From positions 12,838 through 76,837 of the forward strand of contig JBOHQX010000300.1 of assembly GCA_050732395.1 (NCBI GenBank): 64,000 nucleotides of DNA, given 5' to 3'. How positions within the stretch are numbered: position 1 is the stretch's first letter; each line of letters opens with the position of its first letter. Below are positions 18,173-28,600 of the stretch, piece after piece. The stretch is from JBIOXB01 sp050732395 (lineage in GTDB: Bacteria > Zhuqueibacterota > Zhuqueibacteria > Zhuqueibacterales > Zhuqueibacteraceae). The notes beneath the pieces are model-generated. The model saw nothing but the letters and a program-made list of their open reading frames with translations, searched no databases and was not told where the DNA came from. Position numbers and translations under genes: made by a program.

Positions 18173-19027
18173 ATGGCCTATCCAGTAATAACTCTGCTCT
18201 CAGCATTCTCCCTTCTGCTTGCCGCCTCCGATTGGCGTGTGCAGGAGAAGGAGGAGATCAAGCAAACGCTGCGGTTTTCCGATCCTGCCAAAACACGGCA
18301 AGTGATCGTCGACAATATCAACGGTGCGATCACGGTGGCGGGATACGCCGGCAGCGAGGTGCAGCTCGTTGCGATCAAGACGCTGCGGGCACGCTCCCCG
18401 GAAAGGCTGGCCGAGGCCAGAGAAAAGATCCGCCTGGAAATTTCCGAGCGTGACAACGTGATCGAGTTGTACGTCGACAGCCCGTGTCGCCGGCGAGATG
18501 ATGACAGGAATTATCGCGGCTCGGACTACTACGGCTTTGAAGTCCAATTCGATTTCACGCTTAAAGTGCCGTGGCAAACCGATCTCAGGCTGAAGACGAT
18601 CAACGACGGCGACATCGACGTTGAAAACGTCGCGGGCGAGTTCGACATCGACAACATCAATGGCTCCGTCGAGATGCTCGAAGTCGCCGGTGGCGGGCGG
18701 GCGTATGCGCTCAACGGCGAGCTCGCCGTGCGCTTCAAGAAAAACCCGGAAATCGATTCCTATTTCGGCTCACTCAACGGCGACGTCAAAGTCGAGCTTC
18801 TCGAAAACCTTTCCGCGGACGTGCGCCTGAAAACTTTCAATGGCGAAGTCTACACCGATTTTCGCGTCACCTCCCTGCCGGCGCGCGCGAGGGCGCAAGA
18901 AAAAAGCGGCGGGAGATACGTCTACCGCAGCGACAGCGCCTTCGGTGTGCGCATCGGCAGCGGGGGGCCAGAATTGGAATTTGATGCTTTCAATGGGGAT
19001 ATTCATATTGTCAAGCGTCCGAATTAA
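18173..19027 (+). CDS. DUF4097-family exported beta-strand repeat protein, copy 1
   Basis: A 284-residue protein with a signal peptide (about 1-19). The body is a ladder of beta-strands with the recurring motif NGDI/NGxV plus V-N (VDNINGAITVAGYAG, TINDGDIDVENVAG, NINGSVEMLEV, SLNGDVKVELL, FNGDIHIVK), typical of DUF4097/DUF4098 putative adhesin-type folds. It probably sits in the periplasm or at the envelope. It is encoded just after the sigma/anti-sigma pair and is paralogous to the next gene. Function is not established for the family, though such proteins commonly accompany ECF sigma operons. Confidence 0.82.
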   Translation: MAYPVITLLSAFSLLLAASDWRVQEKEEIKQTLRFSDPAKTRQVIVDNINGAITVAGYAGSEVQLVAIKTLRARSPERLAEAREKIRLEISERDNVIELYVDSPCRRRDDDRNYRGSDYYGFEVQFDFTLKVPWQTDLRLKTINDGDIDVENVAGEFDIDNINGSVEMLEVAGGGRAYALNGELAVRFKKNPEIDSYFGSLNGDVKVELLENLSADVRLKTFNGEVYTDFRVTSLPARARAQEKSGGRYVYRSDSAFGVRIGSGGPELEFDAFNGDIHIVKRPN

Positions 19028-19062
19028 TGGTTCATCCTAAATCACTTCTCTTGCACGCAAAA

Positions 19063-19135
19063 TGTCACTCTGAAAGAATCCTGGTTGAATGGAACACTAC
19101 GCTAGTGCTTCCCCAGATTCCTCGAATGAATGACA
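19063..19135. repeat. REP-like palindrome, GTCACTCTG variant
   Basis: GTCACTCTGAAAGAATCCTGG faces CCAGATTCCTCGAATGAATGAC (each quoted in part), an inverted pair of the window-wide GTCATnCTG family. It lies between the two DUF4097 genes and is why the frame open from 19027 is read as non-coding until 19192. Confidence 0.65.
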
Positions 19136-19191
19136 GGAGAAAAAGTCCGGGCGTAGTACCTGTAGACAAATCAAGTTTCGAGGCCATTCTC

Positions 19192-20052
19192 ATGACTATC
19201 AGGAAATCTGAAAAGCTCTTTCTTCTCTGTCTTCTGTTACTTGGCAATCTTGTTTTTGCCCAATCCCCCGGCATGGATCGTTTGACCATCCCGCTTAGCG
19301 ATCCTGCCCGCCCGGTAACCCTGAAAGCGGGGCTGATGAACGGCGGCATCACGGTGACGGGTTACGCCGGCAAGGAAGTGCTCGTAGAAGCACGCGTGCG
19401 CACGGAAGCAGATGAGGAGGAACGCCAAAGGCACAATCAAAAAAACAAGGAGAAGGACAAAGCCCTGGGTATGCGCCGGTTGGAAATCACCGCCACTGGG
19501 TTGACCGTGGAAGAAGAGAACAATGTGGTCGAAATCTCCACTTCATCCATGAACCGCACGGTCGACTTGAACATTCAGGTGCCGCAGCGCGCGTCGTTGG
19601 AGCTGAGCTGCTTGAACGATGGCGACATCAAGGTCGATAACCTCACCGGCGAGTTCGAAATCAACAACACCAACGGCGGCGTCACGCTCACCAACATTTC
19701 AGGTGCGGTGGTGGCGCATGCGCTCAATGAGAACGTGGTCGTCACCTTCACGAAAGTCGAGCCGGACAAGTCCATGTCCTTCACTTCGCTCAACGGCGAC
19801 ATCGACGTGACCTTTCCGCCGGACGTGCGTGCGAAAGTGAAATTGAAATCAGATAACGGTGAGATCTACAGCGATTTCGATGTTCGGCTCGAGCCCTCGA
19901 CCGTTAAAACCGAGGAAGACGGGCGCAAAAAAGGCGGGAAATATCGAATTCAGTTGGAAAAAACCATGATCGGCATGATCAACGGCGGCGGGCCGGAAAT
20001 GCAATTCGCGACGTTTAATGGGGATATTTATATTCGGAAGAGGAAGCCGTAG
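19192..20052 (+). CDS. DUF4097-family exported beta-strand repeat protein, copy 2
   Basis: A 286-residue paralogue of the preceding protein. I chose the ATG at 19192 because it begins a good signal peptide (MTIRKSEKLFLLCLLLLG, cleaved near VFA-QS) and has GAGG eight bases upstream; the frame extends back to 19027 only through repeat DNA. The same strand ladder is present (GLMNGGITVTGYAG, LNDGDIKVDNLTG, NTNGGVTLTNISG, SLNGDIDVTFPPDV, FNGDIYIRK). A charged insert rich in E/R/K (about 80-100) distinguishes it from copy 1. The pair may form a hetero-oligomer, which is a guess. Confidence 0.82.
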   Translation: MTIRKSEKLFLLCLLLLGNLVFAQSPGMDRLTIPLSDPARPVTLKAGLMNGGITVTGYAGKEVLVEARVRTEADEEERQRHNQKNKEKDKALGMRRLEITATGLTVEEENNVVEISTSSMNRTVDLNIQVPQRASLELSCLNDGDIKVDNLTGEFEINNTNGGVTLTNISGAVVAHALNENVVVTFTKVEPDKSMSFTSLNGDIDVTFPPDVRAKVKLKSDNGEIYSDFDVRLEPSTVKTEEDGRKKGGKYRIQLEKTMIGMINGGGPEMQFATFNGDIYIRKRKP

Positions 20053-20395
20053 ATAGAAGATAGTAGATCGTGGTTCGTAGATTGTGGAGCGTAATGCTGA
20101 AATGAATGGTTGGGTTACTGGATTGATGGATTTTTGGATTACTGGATTACTGGAGAACTTGAGCTGTGAGGAGATTCGCAATACAGTATTTCACCGCGAC
20201 CTTCGGGCCTTTGGACTGTCATTCTGCAAGAATCTTCCCTAGCACTGGCTACAGGCCCGGATTGGATAGCTACCCGGTGCTAGAGTCAAATGCCAGCATA
20301 GCCACAGAGTGCTGAATTGCTTGAGCGTAGGACTTGAAATTCCAATGATCCATCAATCCAGTAATCCATCAATCCAATAATTCACCACTCCAATG
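20049..20395. repeat. Composite intergenic repeat: heptamers, octamers and a REP half-site
   Basis: This gap is almost entirely repetitive. Heptamers GTAGATA/GTAGATC run 20049-20097, with the DUF4097 stop codon inside the first unit. Octamers TACTGGAT run 20108-20155 and their reverse complement ATCCAGTA runs 20348-20395, so the two can pair across ~190 bp. Between them lies a GTCATTCTGCAAGAATC half-site (about 20218) and a CTAGCAC...GTGCTAG pair. Confidence 0.85.
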
Positions 20396-20410
20396 CCCTA
20401 CAATCCCATC

Positions 20411-21322
20411 TCAGAAAGTCATCGACAAGCTCAACCGGTTCAAGCTTCCAACTTCGCCAAAAGAAGAAATACCGTAATCGAATTTATACTGGCGATATTC
20501 CAACCCCAAACCCAGTGACACCCCGGCGAAGCGGTCGCCACTGGTTCCAACCTTTTGATCGCTGCCAATCGAATCATAACCGAGTCGCAAAAACAATCCG
20601 GTTGACAGCATAAACTCGCCCCCCACCCGAAAGCGCAAGTCTTCCTCGGAATAACCGACGAGCGCGAGGCTGTAGCGCAGCGGCAAATGTTCGAGGCGCT
20701 TGGAAACGCCGACTTGATAGTTGAAGGGCAGGCGTTCTTTGGTCTGATCGAAAGCCGAGATCACGCCGCCGAGGTTGAAGAGCCCGCCGCCGAAGTCCAT
20801 GTTGCCAAGGACCGAGGAATGATAGATCACACCAATGTCGACGGCGTAAGCATCAGAAGAAAAATTGGCCAACTCGGAACGAATGTACTTTAAATTCGCA
20901 CCGATTTGCACGCGCTTGGCGCGCGTCTGCGCGTAGCTCAAATAGAACACGGCGCTGCTGGCGCCGAAGGTGCCCTGCTCGAGCCCCAGCTCGTTCGTGC
21001 GCTCAAACTCGCCGTAGCTGGTGTATTGCACGGCTGCGCCCAGGGTGCCGTTTCGCATCGGCATGACGTAAGCCCCGGCGAAGTTTTGAATGTCGAGAAT
21101 GTGATTCAAATATCCGAACGCCGCCGTGCGCTTTTGTATATCGCCGATACCGGCCGGATTATAAAAAATACAGTGCGGATCGTTCGTCATGGCGACGAAG
21201 CTCGAGGCCATGCCCGAAGGCCGCGCGCCAACAGACGTGCGCAGAAAGGCGTAACCGATAGGATTTGATTGTGCGGACAAGATTGATGGAACAGCAACGG
21301 CGAGAAGAAAAATTTTTATCAT
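20411..21322 (-). CDS. PorV/PorQ-family outer-membrane protein
   Basis: I start it at the ATG at 21322, giving 303 residues with a signal peptide (MIKIFLLAVAVPSILSAQS). Upstream codons of the open frame run through the tRNA-Thr gene and are rejected. The start of the mature protein (FLRTSVGARPSGMASSFVA, NDPHCIFYNPAGI) is the PorV/PorQ signature, followed by alternating beta-strands ending in a C-terminal Phe (LSLSMTF), as in outer-membrane barrels. PorV is the shuttle and attachment factor of T9SS; PorQ-like relatives are structurally similar. With four T9SS substrates in this window, a secretion role is plausible, though many members of the family have no assigned role. Confidence 0.82.
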   Translation of the reverse strand: MIKIFLLAVAVPSILSAQSNPIGYAFLRTSVGARPSGMASSFVAMTNDPHCIFYNPAGIGDIQKRTAAFGYLNHILDIQNFAGAYVMPMRNGTLGAAVQYTSYGEFERTNELGLEQGTFGASSAVFYLSYAQTRAKRVQIGANLKYIRSELANFSSDAYAVDIGVIYHSSVLGNMDFGGGLFNLGGVISAFDQTKERLPFNYQVGVSKRLEHLPLRYSLALVGYSEEDLRFRVGGEFMLSTGLFLRLGYDSIGSDQKVGTSGDRFAGVSLGLGLEYRQYKFDYGISSFGEVGSLNRLSLSMTF

Positions 21323-21396
21323 GAAATGACTTCGCAAGAAGTGAAAGGAACGAGCTAACCCAATCATCGCAAGAATGCAAGAGCTTTTCAACATAG

Positions 21397-21469
<73 letters not shown>

Positions 21470-21556
21470 TTGGAAAGGCAAAGAGAAAACGTCAAACAGA
21501 AAAAAGCAAACGGCGAAAAGAAAAAAGCAAAACCGAGCGGCTTTGCTGTGAGGTCG

Positions 21557-21629
<73 letters not shown>

Positions 21630-21775
21630 CCACTTAAAAAACAAATCAAAGTAAATCTCTAAGCACAAAAAGTCAAGATTAAATTTGACCTGCGCCTGAT
21701 CGAATACGACCGCGTAACGGTCTACGCCAATTTTCAGTCACGCTGAAAAGTGAAGCTCTTTGCTAGGCAAAGCAT

Positions 21776-21844
21776 GCGCCCACGGAAGAGGAAATCCCAC
21801 GGAAGTAAAATTTTTTTTCGTGGGATTTCCTTTTCCGTGGGCGT
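21776..21844. repeat. Near-perfect long hairpin with T-rich loop
   Basis: Left arm 21776-21801 (GCGCCCACGGAAGAGGAAAT and on) and right arm 21819-21844 are reverse complements over about 25 bp with one or two mismatches. The loop contains eight T residues. It lies between the tRNA pair and the DUF6702 gene and could terminate transcription from the latter. Confidence 0.75.
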
Positions 21845-21869
21845 AATTTTTACAATTTTGTTCTATCTT

Positions 21870-22010
21870 GACAATGTTAAGTTAAATCCACGTCATCTCA
21901 ATCTGTCATGCTGTAAGCATCTTCCCTAGGTCTTGGTGCAGCCCTCTTGGGAAGATGCTTACAGCATGACAGAGAACAGCGGCTTTGAGGGCTAACTTAA
22001 CATTGTCGAC
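21870..22010. mobile_element. MITE-like element, copy 1
   Basis: About 140 bp bounded by 15-bp perfect inverted ends: GACAATGTTAAGTTA (21870-21884) and TAACTTAACATTGTC (21993-22007). The interior is a long palindrome (TGTCATGCTGTAAGCATCTT and on) of the GTCATnCTG family. CTATCTT flanks it on both sides (21863-21869 and 22011-22017), a possible 7-bp target duplication with three extra bases on the right. It has no coding capacity. A second copy lies at 40350-40486. Confidence 0.72.
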
Positions 22011-22032
22011 CTATCTTTGCTCTTTTAACCGC

Positions 22033-22554
22033 CTAGGGAAACGTGAGCGTCCCAGAAACTCTATTTTTGTGCAGCAACAAACTCTTACGCTTGCTATCAG
22101 CCTTGACGTGGACAATATTCACCTGCTCATCGTGGCGCTCGAGCAACAGCCGGTTGACGACCTCGATCTTGCTGATCGCAGCCACATTTTTGGCTTCGAC
22201 GTAACACCAGGTTATCTCCGCCTCCACTTCTTTGCCGATATAGGTGAAAGTGGCGCTGTCGCCCTCGACGAGAAAAGCCACTTTCTTTTTCAAGTACGAA
22301 AAGATATAGCGGCCGGCGTTCTTATCCTCCTCTGCGGTTCCGAGGTGCATCTTGCCGGCACCCTGCGCTGCGAGGGCTTCCTCCAAATCGTCGGTGAATA
22401 TTTTGAACGTGATCTCGAGCGTTTGGGCCTGCGCAATATGATCAACCTCGCAAATGCTAATATAATAAGGATGGCGCAAGCTCCCCCAAAAAACTGCGAC
22501 ACAGGCAGCGATCCCAAGCCCGAGAGGTTGTTTGCGTAACGTCCATCTTTGCAA
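22033..22554 (-). CDS. DUF6702-family exported protein
   Basis: A 173-residue protein; the start is read as TTG at 22554 with GGGAG eight bases upstream. A short hydrophobic N-terminus is followed by HPYYISICEVDHIAQAQTLEITFKIFTDDLEEAL (quoted here only to place the motif: HPYYIS...ICEV...KIFTDD), the conserved start of DUF6702. The rest is beta-rich with a lysine-rich tail. The family has no known activity; from memory its genes often sit beside an M1-type peptidase, as here, where one is divergent at 22743. Probably periplasmic or membrane-anchored. Confidence 0.75.
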   Translation of the reverse strand: MQRWTLRKQPLGLGIAACVAVFWGSLRHPYYISICEVDHIAQAQTLEITFKIFTDDLEEALAAQGAGKMHLGTAEEDKNAGRYIFSYLKKKVAFLVEGDSATFTYIGKEVEAEITWCYVEAKNVAAISKIEVVNRLLLERHDEQVNIVHVKADSKRKSLLLHKNRVSGTLTFP

Positions 22555-22742
22555 GAGGCTACTCCCGCTCTGAAAATTTCTGACTTAATTTTGAATTGTG
22601 ACTTGACTCCAATCTATTTCAATATTAATATACTGTAACAGAATCTGCTTTCACAAGCAAGATTTTGAAGCCTTTCCTGTGAATGATCCCAAGTCGTCAT
22701 TGTTTTATCTGCATTTATACGTACTAAAACGGCGAGGGTAAA

Positions 22743-25088
22743 ATGAACCTCAAACTTTTACGACGCTGTTTGTGCAGTTTATTTTTTCTTGGCTTGATCG
22801 ACACACTCGTTCATGCACAGGAATTCTCGGCCCATGGCAAATTTGAACAACTCTACCTGGAATTGCAGACCCCAGGAGTATACCGCACCGCCTCCGGCGC
22901 GCCGGGGCATTTGTACTGGCAGCAGCGGGCCGACTATGACATGCAAATCGAGCTGGATGACGAGGCGCAAAAACTCTCGGGCACCGAGACCATTATGTAT
23001 CACAACAACTCACCGGATGCGCTCACCTATCTCTGGGTACAGCTCGATCAAAATCTTTTCGAGAAGGAATCCGATTATTACACCACCCGCACCACCAGCA
23101 TTTCCGAGCAAATGAGCTTCAGCGATCTCAAGCGCATGCATCACGACTTTGACGGGGGCTTCAAAATTGAAGACGTGAAAGATCGCGCCGGCCGCGACCT
23201 GCCTCGCGTCATCAACAAAACCATGATGCGCGTCGACCTGCCGCAACCGCTGTTGCCGAAATCAGCTTTCGTATTCAAGATCAAGTGGTGGCACAACATC
23301 AACGATCGCCAAAAGCTCGGCGGGCGATCGGGTCTCGAATATTTTCCGGAAGACGGCAACTATCTGTATGTAATCGCGCAGTTTTTTCCCTGCATGGCGG
23401 TGTACAGCGAAAATCAAGGCTGGCAAAACAAGCAATTCCTGGGCAGCGGCGAGTTCACTCTGCCCTTTGGCAATTATTCCGTGAGTCTCACCGTGCCGGC
23501 TGATCATGTTTTAGGCGCGACCGGCGTTTTGCAAAATCCGAATCAGGTTTTGAGCGCCAAACAACAGGAGCGTCTGCAGGAAGCGCGCGCCGCCGGCGCG
23601 CCGGTGGCCATCGTCACTGAATCCGAGGCGCGCGCCGCCGAACAAGGGCACAGCCGCGGCAAGAAGACGTGGATCTTCAAAGCGGAAAACGTGCGAGATT
23701 TCGCCTTTGCCACTTCACGTAAGTTCATTTGGGACGCCATGGGAGTGAAAGTTGGCGACCGTACGGTGATGGCGATGTCGTATTATCCCAAAGAAGGCAA
23801 TCCCTTATGGGAGCGGTATTCCACCAAAGTCGTGGCGCACACACTGAAGGTTTATTCAAAGCACACTTTCGATTATCCCTATCCGGTCGCGATTTCGGTG
23901 CACACCGATCGCATTGGCATGGAATATCCCATGATCTGCTTCAACGGCGGCCGTCCGGAAAAAGACGGCACCTATTCCGAGCGGACAAAACACGGCATGA
24001 TCAGCGTCATCATCCACGAAGTCGGCCATAACTATTTTCCCATGATTGTCAATTCCGACGAGCGCCAATGGACCTGGATGGACGAGGGCCTGAACTCATT
24101 TTTGCAATACCTGGCCGAACAGGAATGGGATCGCCACTACCCCTCCAAGCGCGGACCGGCCAGCAATATCGTCGAATATATGAAAGGTGATCGCAGTGCG
24201 CTGTCGCCGATCATGACCAATTCCGAATCCATCATTCAGTTCGGCAATAATGCCTACGGCAAGCCGGCGACGGCACTCAACATTTTGCGTGAAACGATCA
24301 TGGGCCGGGAGCTCTTCGATTTCGCTTTCAAACAATACGCGCAACGTTGGATGTTCAAGCACCCGACGCCGGAGGATCTTTTTCGCACTCTGGAGGATGC
24401 TTCAGGCGTAGACTTGGATTGGTTCTGGCGCGGATGGTTCTACGGCGTCGATCCCGTCGACGTCGCGATCGAGGAGGTCAAATGGTTCAAGGTAGACACG
24501 CAAGATCCGGACCTGGAAAAGCCCCTAACGCGCGCGGCGGTGAATCAGAGTCCGCAATTCATCGGCGACCTGCGCAATCGTACGGCCATAGCGCAGCCAA
24601 TGATTGAAAAGGATCCTTCGTTGCAGGATTTTTACAACAAATACGATTCGCTGGAAGTGTCCGTGCTCGATCAGCGCGAGTTTGAAAGATATTACGCGAG
24701 CTTGAACGAAAGTGAAAAGGCCTTACTGCGCCAGGAGACGAATTATTATGAGATTCAGTTCTCCAATATCGGCGGCCTAGTCACGCCACTCATTCTGGAA
24801 TTCGAATTGGAAGACGGCGCAAAAGTCGAAAAACGCATTCCCGCCGAAATCTGGCGCTATAACGACAAAAAGATCAGTAAGGTATTCGTGCTGCCCAAGC
24901 CGGTGAAAAGCATCACGCTCGATCCTTTTCTGGAAACAGCCGATGTCGACATCAGCAACAATTACTGGCCGCCCCGCGCCGTGCCCACGCGCTTCCAGCT
25001 ATTCAAGCAGCGCGAGCAGGAGCGGGAAAACCCCATGCAACGCGACCGGCGTGCGAAAGAGTTGGAGAAAAGAGAGAAAACAGAGTGA
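22743..25088 (+). CDS. M1-family zinc metallopeptidase
   Basis: A 781-residue exported peptidase with a signal peptide (about 1-26, ending VHAQE). The gluzincin zinc site is complete: HEVGHN (about residue 425), then exactly 18 residues to the glutamate of MDEGLNSF. The substrate-anchoring GMEYP motif lies upstream (about 398). The N-terminal domain is a beta-sandwich (LSGTETIMYHNNSP, LWVQLDQNLF) and the C-terminal ~250 residues are helical and charged. It should cleave N-terminal residues of peptides in the periplasm or at the surface. Divergent from the DUF6702 gene; the GNAT gene starts four bases after its stop. Confidence 0.92.
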   Translation: MNLKLLRRCLCSLFFLGLIDTLVHAQEFSAHGKFEQLYLELQTPGVYRTASGAPGHLYWQQRADYDMQIELDDEAQKLSGTETIMYHNNSPDALTYLWVQLDQNLFEKESDYYTTRTTSISEQMSFSDLKRMHHDFDGGFKIEDVKDRAGRDLPRVINKTMMRVDLPQPLLPKSAFVFKIKWWHNINDRQKLGGRSGLEYFPEDGNYLYVIAQFFPCMAVYSENQGWQNKQFLGSGEFTLPFGNYSVSLTVPADHVLGATGVLQNPNQVLSAKQQERLQEARAAGAPVAIVTESEARAAEQGHSRGKKTWIFKAENVRDFAFATSRKFIWDAMGVKVGDRTVMAMSYYPKEGNPLWERYSTKVVAHTLKVYSKHTFDYPYPVAISVHTDRIGMEYPMICFNGGRPEKDGTYSERTKHGMISVIIHEVGHNYFPMIVNSDERQWTWMDEGLNSFLQYLAEQEWDRHYPSKRGPASNIVEYMKGDRSALSPIMTNSESIIQFGNNAYGKPATALNILRETIMGRELFDFAFKQYAQRWMFKHPTPEDLFRTLEDASGVDLDWFWRGWFYGVDPVDVAIEEVKWFKVDTQDPDLEKPLTRAAVNQSPQFIGDLRNRTAIAQPMIEKDPSLQDFYNKYDSLEVSVLDQREFERYYASLNESEKALLRQETNYYEIQFSNIGGLVTPLILEFELEDGAKVEKRIPAEIWRYNDKKISKVFVLPKPVKSITLDPFLETADVDISNNYWPPRAVPTRFQLFKQREQERENPMQRDRRAKELEKREKTE

Positions 25089-25091
25089 ATC

Positions 25092-25601
25092 GTGCCGGCC
25101 ATCCGAATTCGATTTGCAACCCAGCAAGACGTTCCCCTGATTCTGCAATTCATTCGTGATTTGGCAGAGTACGAACGCCTGGCGCATGAGCTCATTGCGA
25201 CCGAAGATCGCCTGCGCACTTCCCTGTTTGGGCCGCACTCCGGCCCCGAAGTCATTTTTGCCGAAGTAGATGGCACCCCCGCCGGCTTCGCCTTATTTTA
25301 TCACAACTATTCCACCTTTCTCGCGCAGCGTGGACTGTATCTCGAGGATCTTTTCGTGCGTCCCGAATTCCGCGGCCACGGCATTGGCCGGCGATTGCTG
25401 GTTTATTTAGCTCACCTTGCAGTCACCCGCGGCTGTGGCCGGTTTGAATGGTGGGTGCTGGATTGGAATGAACCGTCGATCAAATTCTACAAAAAACTAG
25501 GCGCGATTCCGATGTCCGACTGGACCGTGTTTCGAGTGACCGGAGAAGCATTGTCACGTTTGGCATCGGAGTACGGAAGTGGTGATGATGAGACAACCTG
25601 A
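25092..25601 (+). CDS. GNAT-family N-acetyltransferase (diamine acetyltransferase-like)
   Basis: A 169-residue single GNAT domain starting at GTG, three bases after the upstream stop, hence translationally coupled. Motif A (LYLEDLFVRPEFRGHGIGRRLL, quoted in part) gives the acetyl-CoA pyrophosphate loop RGHGIG; FEWWVLDWNEPSIKFYKKLGA is motif B. The DWN-x-PSI-x-FYKxLGA pattern is close to spermidine/spermine acetyltransferase-like proteins, so a small amine is the likely substrate. Confidence 0.88.
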   Translation: MPAIRIRFATQQDVPLILQFIRDLAEYERLAHELIATEDRLRTSLFGPHSGPEVIFAEVDGTPAGFALFYHNYSTFLAQRGLYLEDLFVRPEFRGHGIGRRLLVYLAHLAVTRGCGRFEWWVLDWNEPSIKFYKKLGAIPMSDWTVFRVTGEALSRLASEYGSGDDETT

Positions 25602-25612
25602 AAAGAGGAACC

Positions 25613-28600
25613 ATGCTAGCCGCAATCAGACCAAGAAGCCTTTCGTTGCATGCGGCGGTACACACGTCGGTGGCTTTGCTGCTCAACTTGACCATGCCAT
25701 CCACGGCCTCCGCGCAAAAATCTGCATCCGCTTACCTGAGGCGGGTGCGGGAGATCGCTACGCGCGATTTCGGCATTCCCAATCCTCAGGGCCTGACTTT
25801 CTCGCCTTCAGCAGATGCCCTCTTCGTGCTCGCGGCCGCGAATACAACTTCGGCTGCGGCGGGCGCTCCCAAACTGGCTATGATCGACGCATTGGAAGAT
25901 CTGGCCGGTTCTTTGGATCTGGCGTCCGTTCCTGCCTCACCCATTACAATGGTTTTTGACAACAAGCTCAAGCGCTTGTTGTTCTATGATGTTCCCTCCA
26001 AACATTTGATTGCGATTCAGACAAACGCCAAGGGCCAGCCTGACCCAGCTTTGATGACCCGTTTCGAGGCCAACGAGCTAGATTTGCAAAACCCGGTCGG
26101 GATGGCGCTCGATCCAAACGGCGGAAGCCTCTTCATCCTGGACCAGGCCCCCTCACAACTGGTCCGCATCGACCCCGGCCCTCAGAGCAGCATGGACGGC
26201 GCCGACGCCCTTAAAAAAACCCGGGTCTCGCAAATCGATCTCCAGCATACCGGTGTGCTTGATCTCCGTGGTCTTGCGTTCAATCCAGCGGACGGCCATC
26301 TTTATCTCGTGAGCCCGGAGCATCAGACGGTCTATGAGCTTACCACGGCCGGTCAGATCGTGGCGACCCGTGACCTTGGTGCTGCCAACGTTCAGTTGGT
26401 CAAGCCTGAAGCCATGGTCTTCGCGCCCAGCGGAGATCTGACGGACGACCCGGAGGATATGAGCCTTTATATTGTTGACAACAAACCGGATCACGAAGGG
26501 TTCGGAGGTAGCCAGATCGTTGAATTGTCGTTCATATCACCCCTCGAAACGGATTACTCCGCGGCTGCAATGCTCTCAGCCCGCTTGGTGAAAATGACGC
26601 AAACCAGCAAGTGGTCCCCGCCCAGTCCAGATCCGATGGGGGCTGCTTATATTCCCTCCTCCAAGCGGCTGATGATCAGCGATTCCGAAGTCGATGAAAT
26701 GTCCATTTTTAAACGAGTCAATGTTTATGAAACGACGCTGTCAGGTAGCGTGCTGAGCACTGCCCAAACGACCTCTTTCTCCAAGGAGCCGACCGGAGTC
26801 GCTTTTAATCCAAGCAATGGCCATATCTTCATTTCCGACGATGATCTCGCCAAAGTATTTGAAATTGATCCAGGAGCCGATGGAAAATACTTCAGCAAAG
26901 ATGACGTCCGTACTTCATTTAATACCAAAGGCTCGAAAAGTATAGACGCCGAAGGCATCACTTTTGGAAATGGCTATCTTTATATTGCAGACGGTGTGAA
27001 TTCAGAAATTTACGAGTTCAGGCCGGGTGCCAATGGCCGATTCGATGGCCAGAAACCGGCGGGCGATGATCAAGTGAGCCATTTTGATACGAAAGCTCTG
27101 GGTATTCCGGATCCTGAAACCGTTGAATTTAATTCAACCTCGGGCACGCTATACATTACCGGTTATGGGTCCAGGAAGGTGATCGAAACCACGACTTCCG
27201 GAGAATTGCTCGATGTGATTGATATTGCTTTTTTGAAAGCAACGAATCCGTCAGGCATGGCTTATGCGCCAAGCAGTCTGAACCCGGCGGTAATGAATCT
27301 CTACATTGTGGCCCGAGGAGTGGATAATAATTCCAACCGGAAGGAAAATGACGGCAAGCTGTTTGAAATTTCCATTCAATACCCGCTGCCGACCACAAGC
27401 ATTTCCATTGATGATTTTTCCATAAGCGAAGGCGACACCGGCACGGTGAGTGCGATTTTCACCTTGCGCCTGTCCGAGTCGAGCAAGCGCATCGTCTCCG
27501 TGGACTATGCCACTGCAGATAGTACTGCCGCTGCCGGAAGTGATTATGTGTCCGGCTCCGGAACGGTGAGCTTCCCAGCCGGTACAACCTCGCAGACGAT
27601 TACCTTGATCGTCAAAGGCGACACGGTCCCCGAGCCGAACGAGATTTTTTTGGTTCATCTTAGCAACCCGACCAACGCGACCATTGGGGACGGCCAGGGT
27701 TTAGGTACAATCATTAACGATGAAATTGCGCCTGCAAGCGCCATCTCCATCAATGATGTCACGGTGACGGAAGGCGATTCCGGTACGACCGACGCCGTTT
27801 TCAATGTAACCCTGGATGTGCCAAGCGAGCAGACCGTCACCGTGGACTACGCCACGGCCGATAGTACAGCCACCGCCGGCAGTGATTATGTGTCCGGCTC
27901 CGGAACGCTCATTTTTCCAGCCGCAACAACTTCCCGGACGATTGCCGTGGCCGTCAATGGCGACGTGCTCGCAGGGTCAAACGAGACTTTTACGGTTCGG
28001 CTCATCAATCCGGCCAACGCGACCATTGCGGACAGCCAAGGAGTAGGGACAATCATGAACGATGATGACGCGTCCGCAGTCTCCATCTCGATTGATGATG
28101 TCTCTATCACTGAAGGCGACGCCGGCACGTCCAATGCAATTTTCAATGTGAAACTGTCTGCCCAATGCGAGCAGACTGTCACCGTGGACTACGCCACGGC
28201 CGATAGTACTGCCACCGCCGGAAGTGATTATGTGTCTCGCTCCGGTACTGTAAGCTTTCCAGCCGAAACCACCTCTCAGACAATTGCCGTGGTCGTCAAT
28301 GGCGACGTGCTCGTCGAGGCGAACGAGATTTTTTTGGTTCATCTCAGCAACCCGACCAACGCGACCATTGGGGATGGTCATGCTTTGGGGACGATCATTG
28401 AAGAAGCCGCTGCTCAAATTGCACACGAAGAAACCAAGACCGGCGGAACTTCAAATTCCACCATGGTAATGACTTCTGCGAGCGTGACTGCTGTTAGCGG
28501 TCACCTTTACCTCGTAGCGATTTCGACCAGACCGACTGTTACCGTAAATGGTGTTTCCGGACTGGGCTTGAGCTGGAGCCGGGTGAAGGCGCAATGTGCC

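Noticed and set aside
19027..19191. Earlier start for the second DUF4097 gene
   Set aside because: The stretch is a GTCATnCTG palindrome and the signal peptide begins at 19192.
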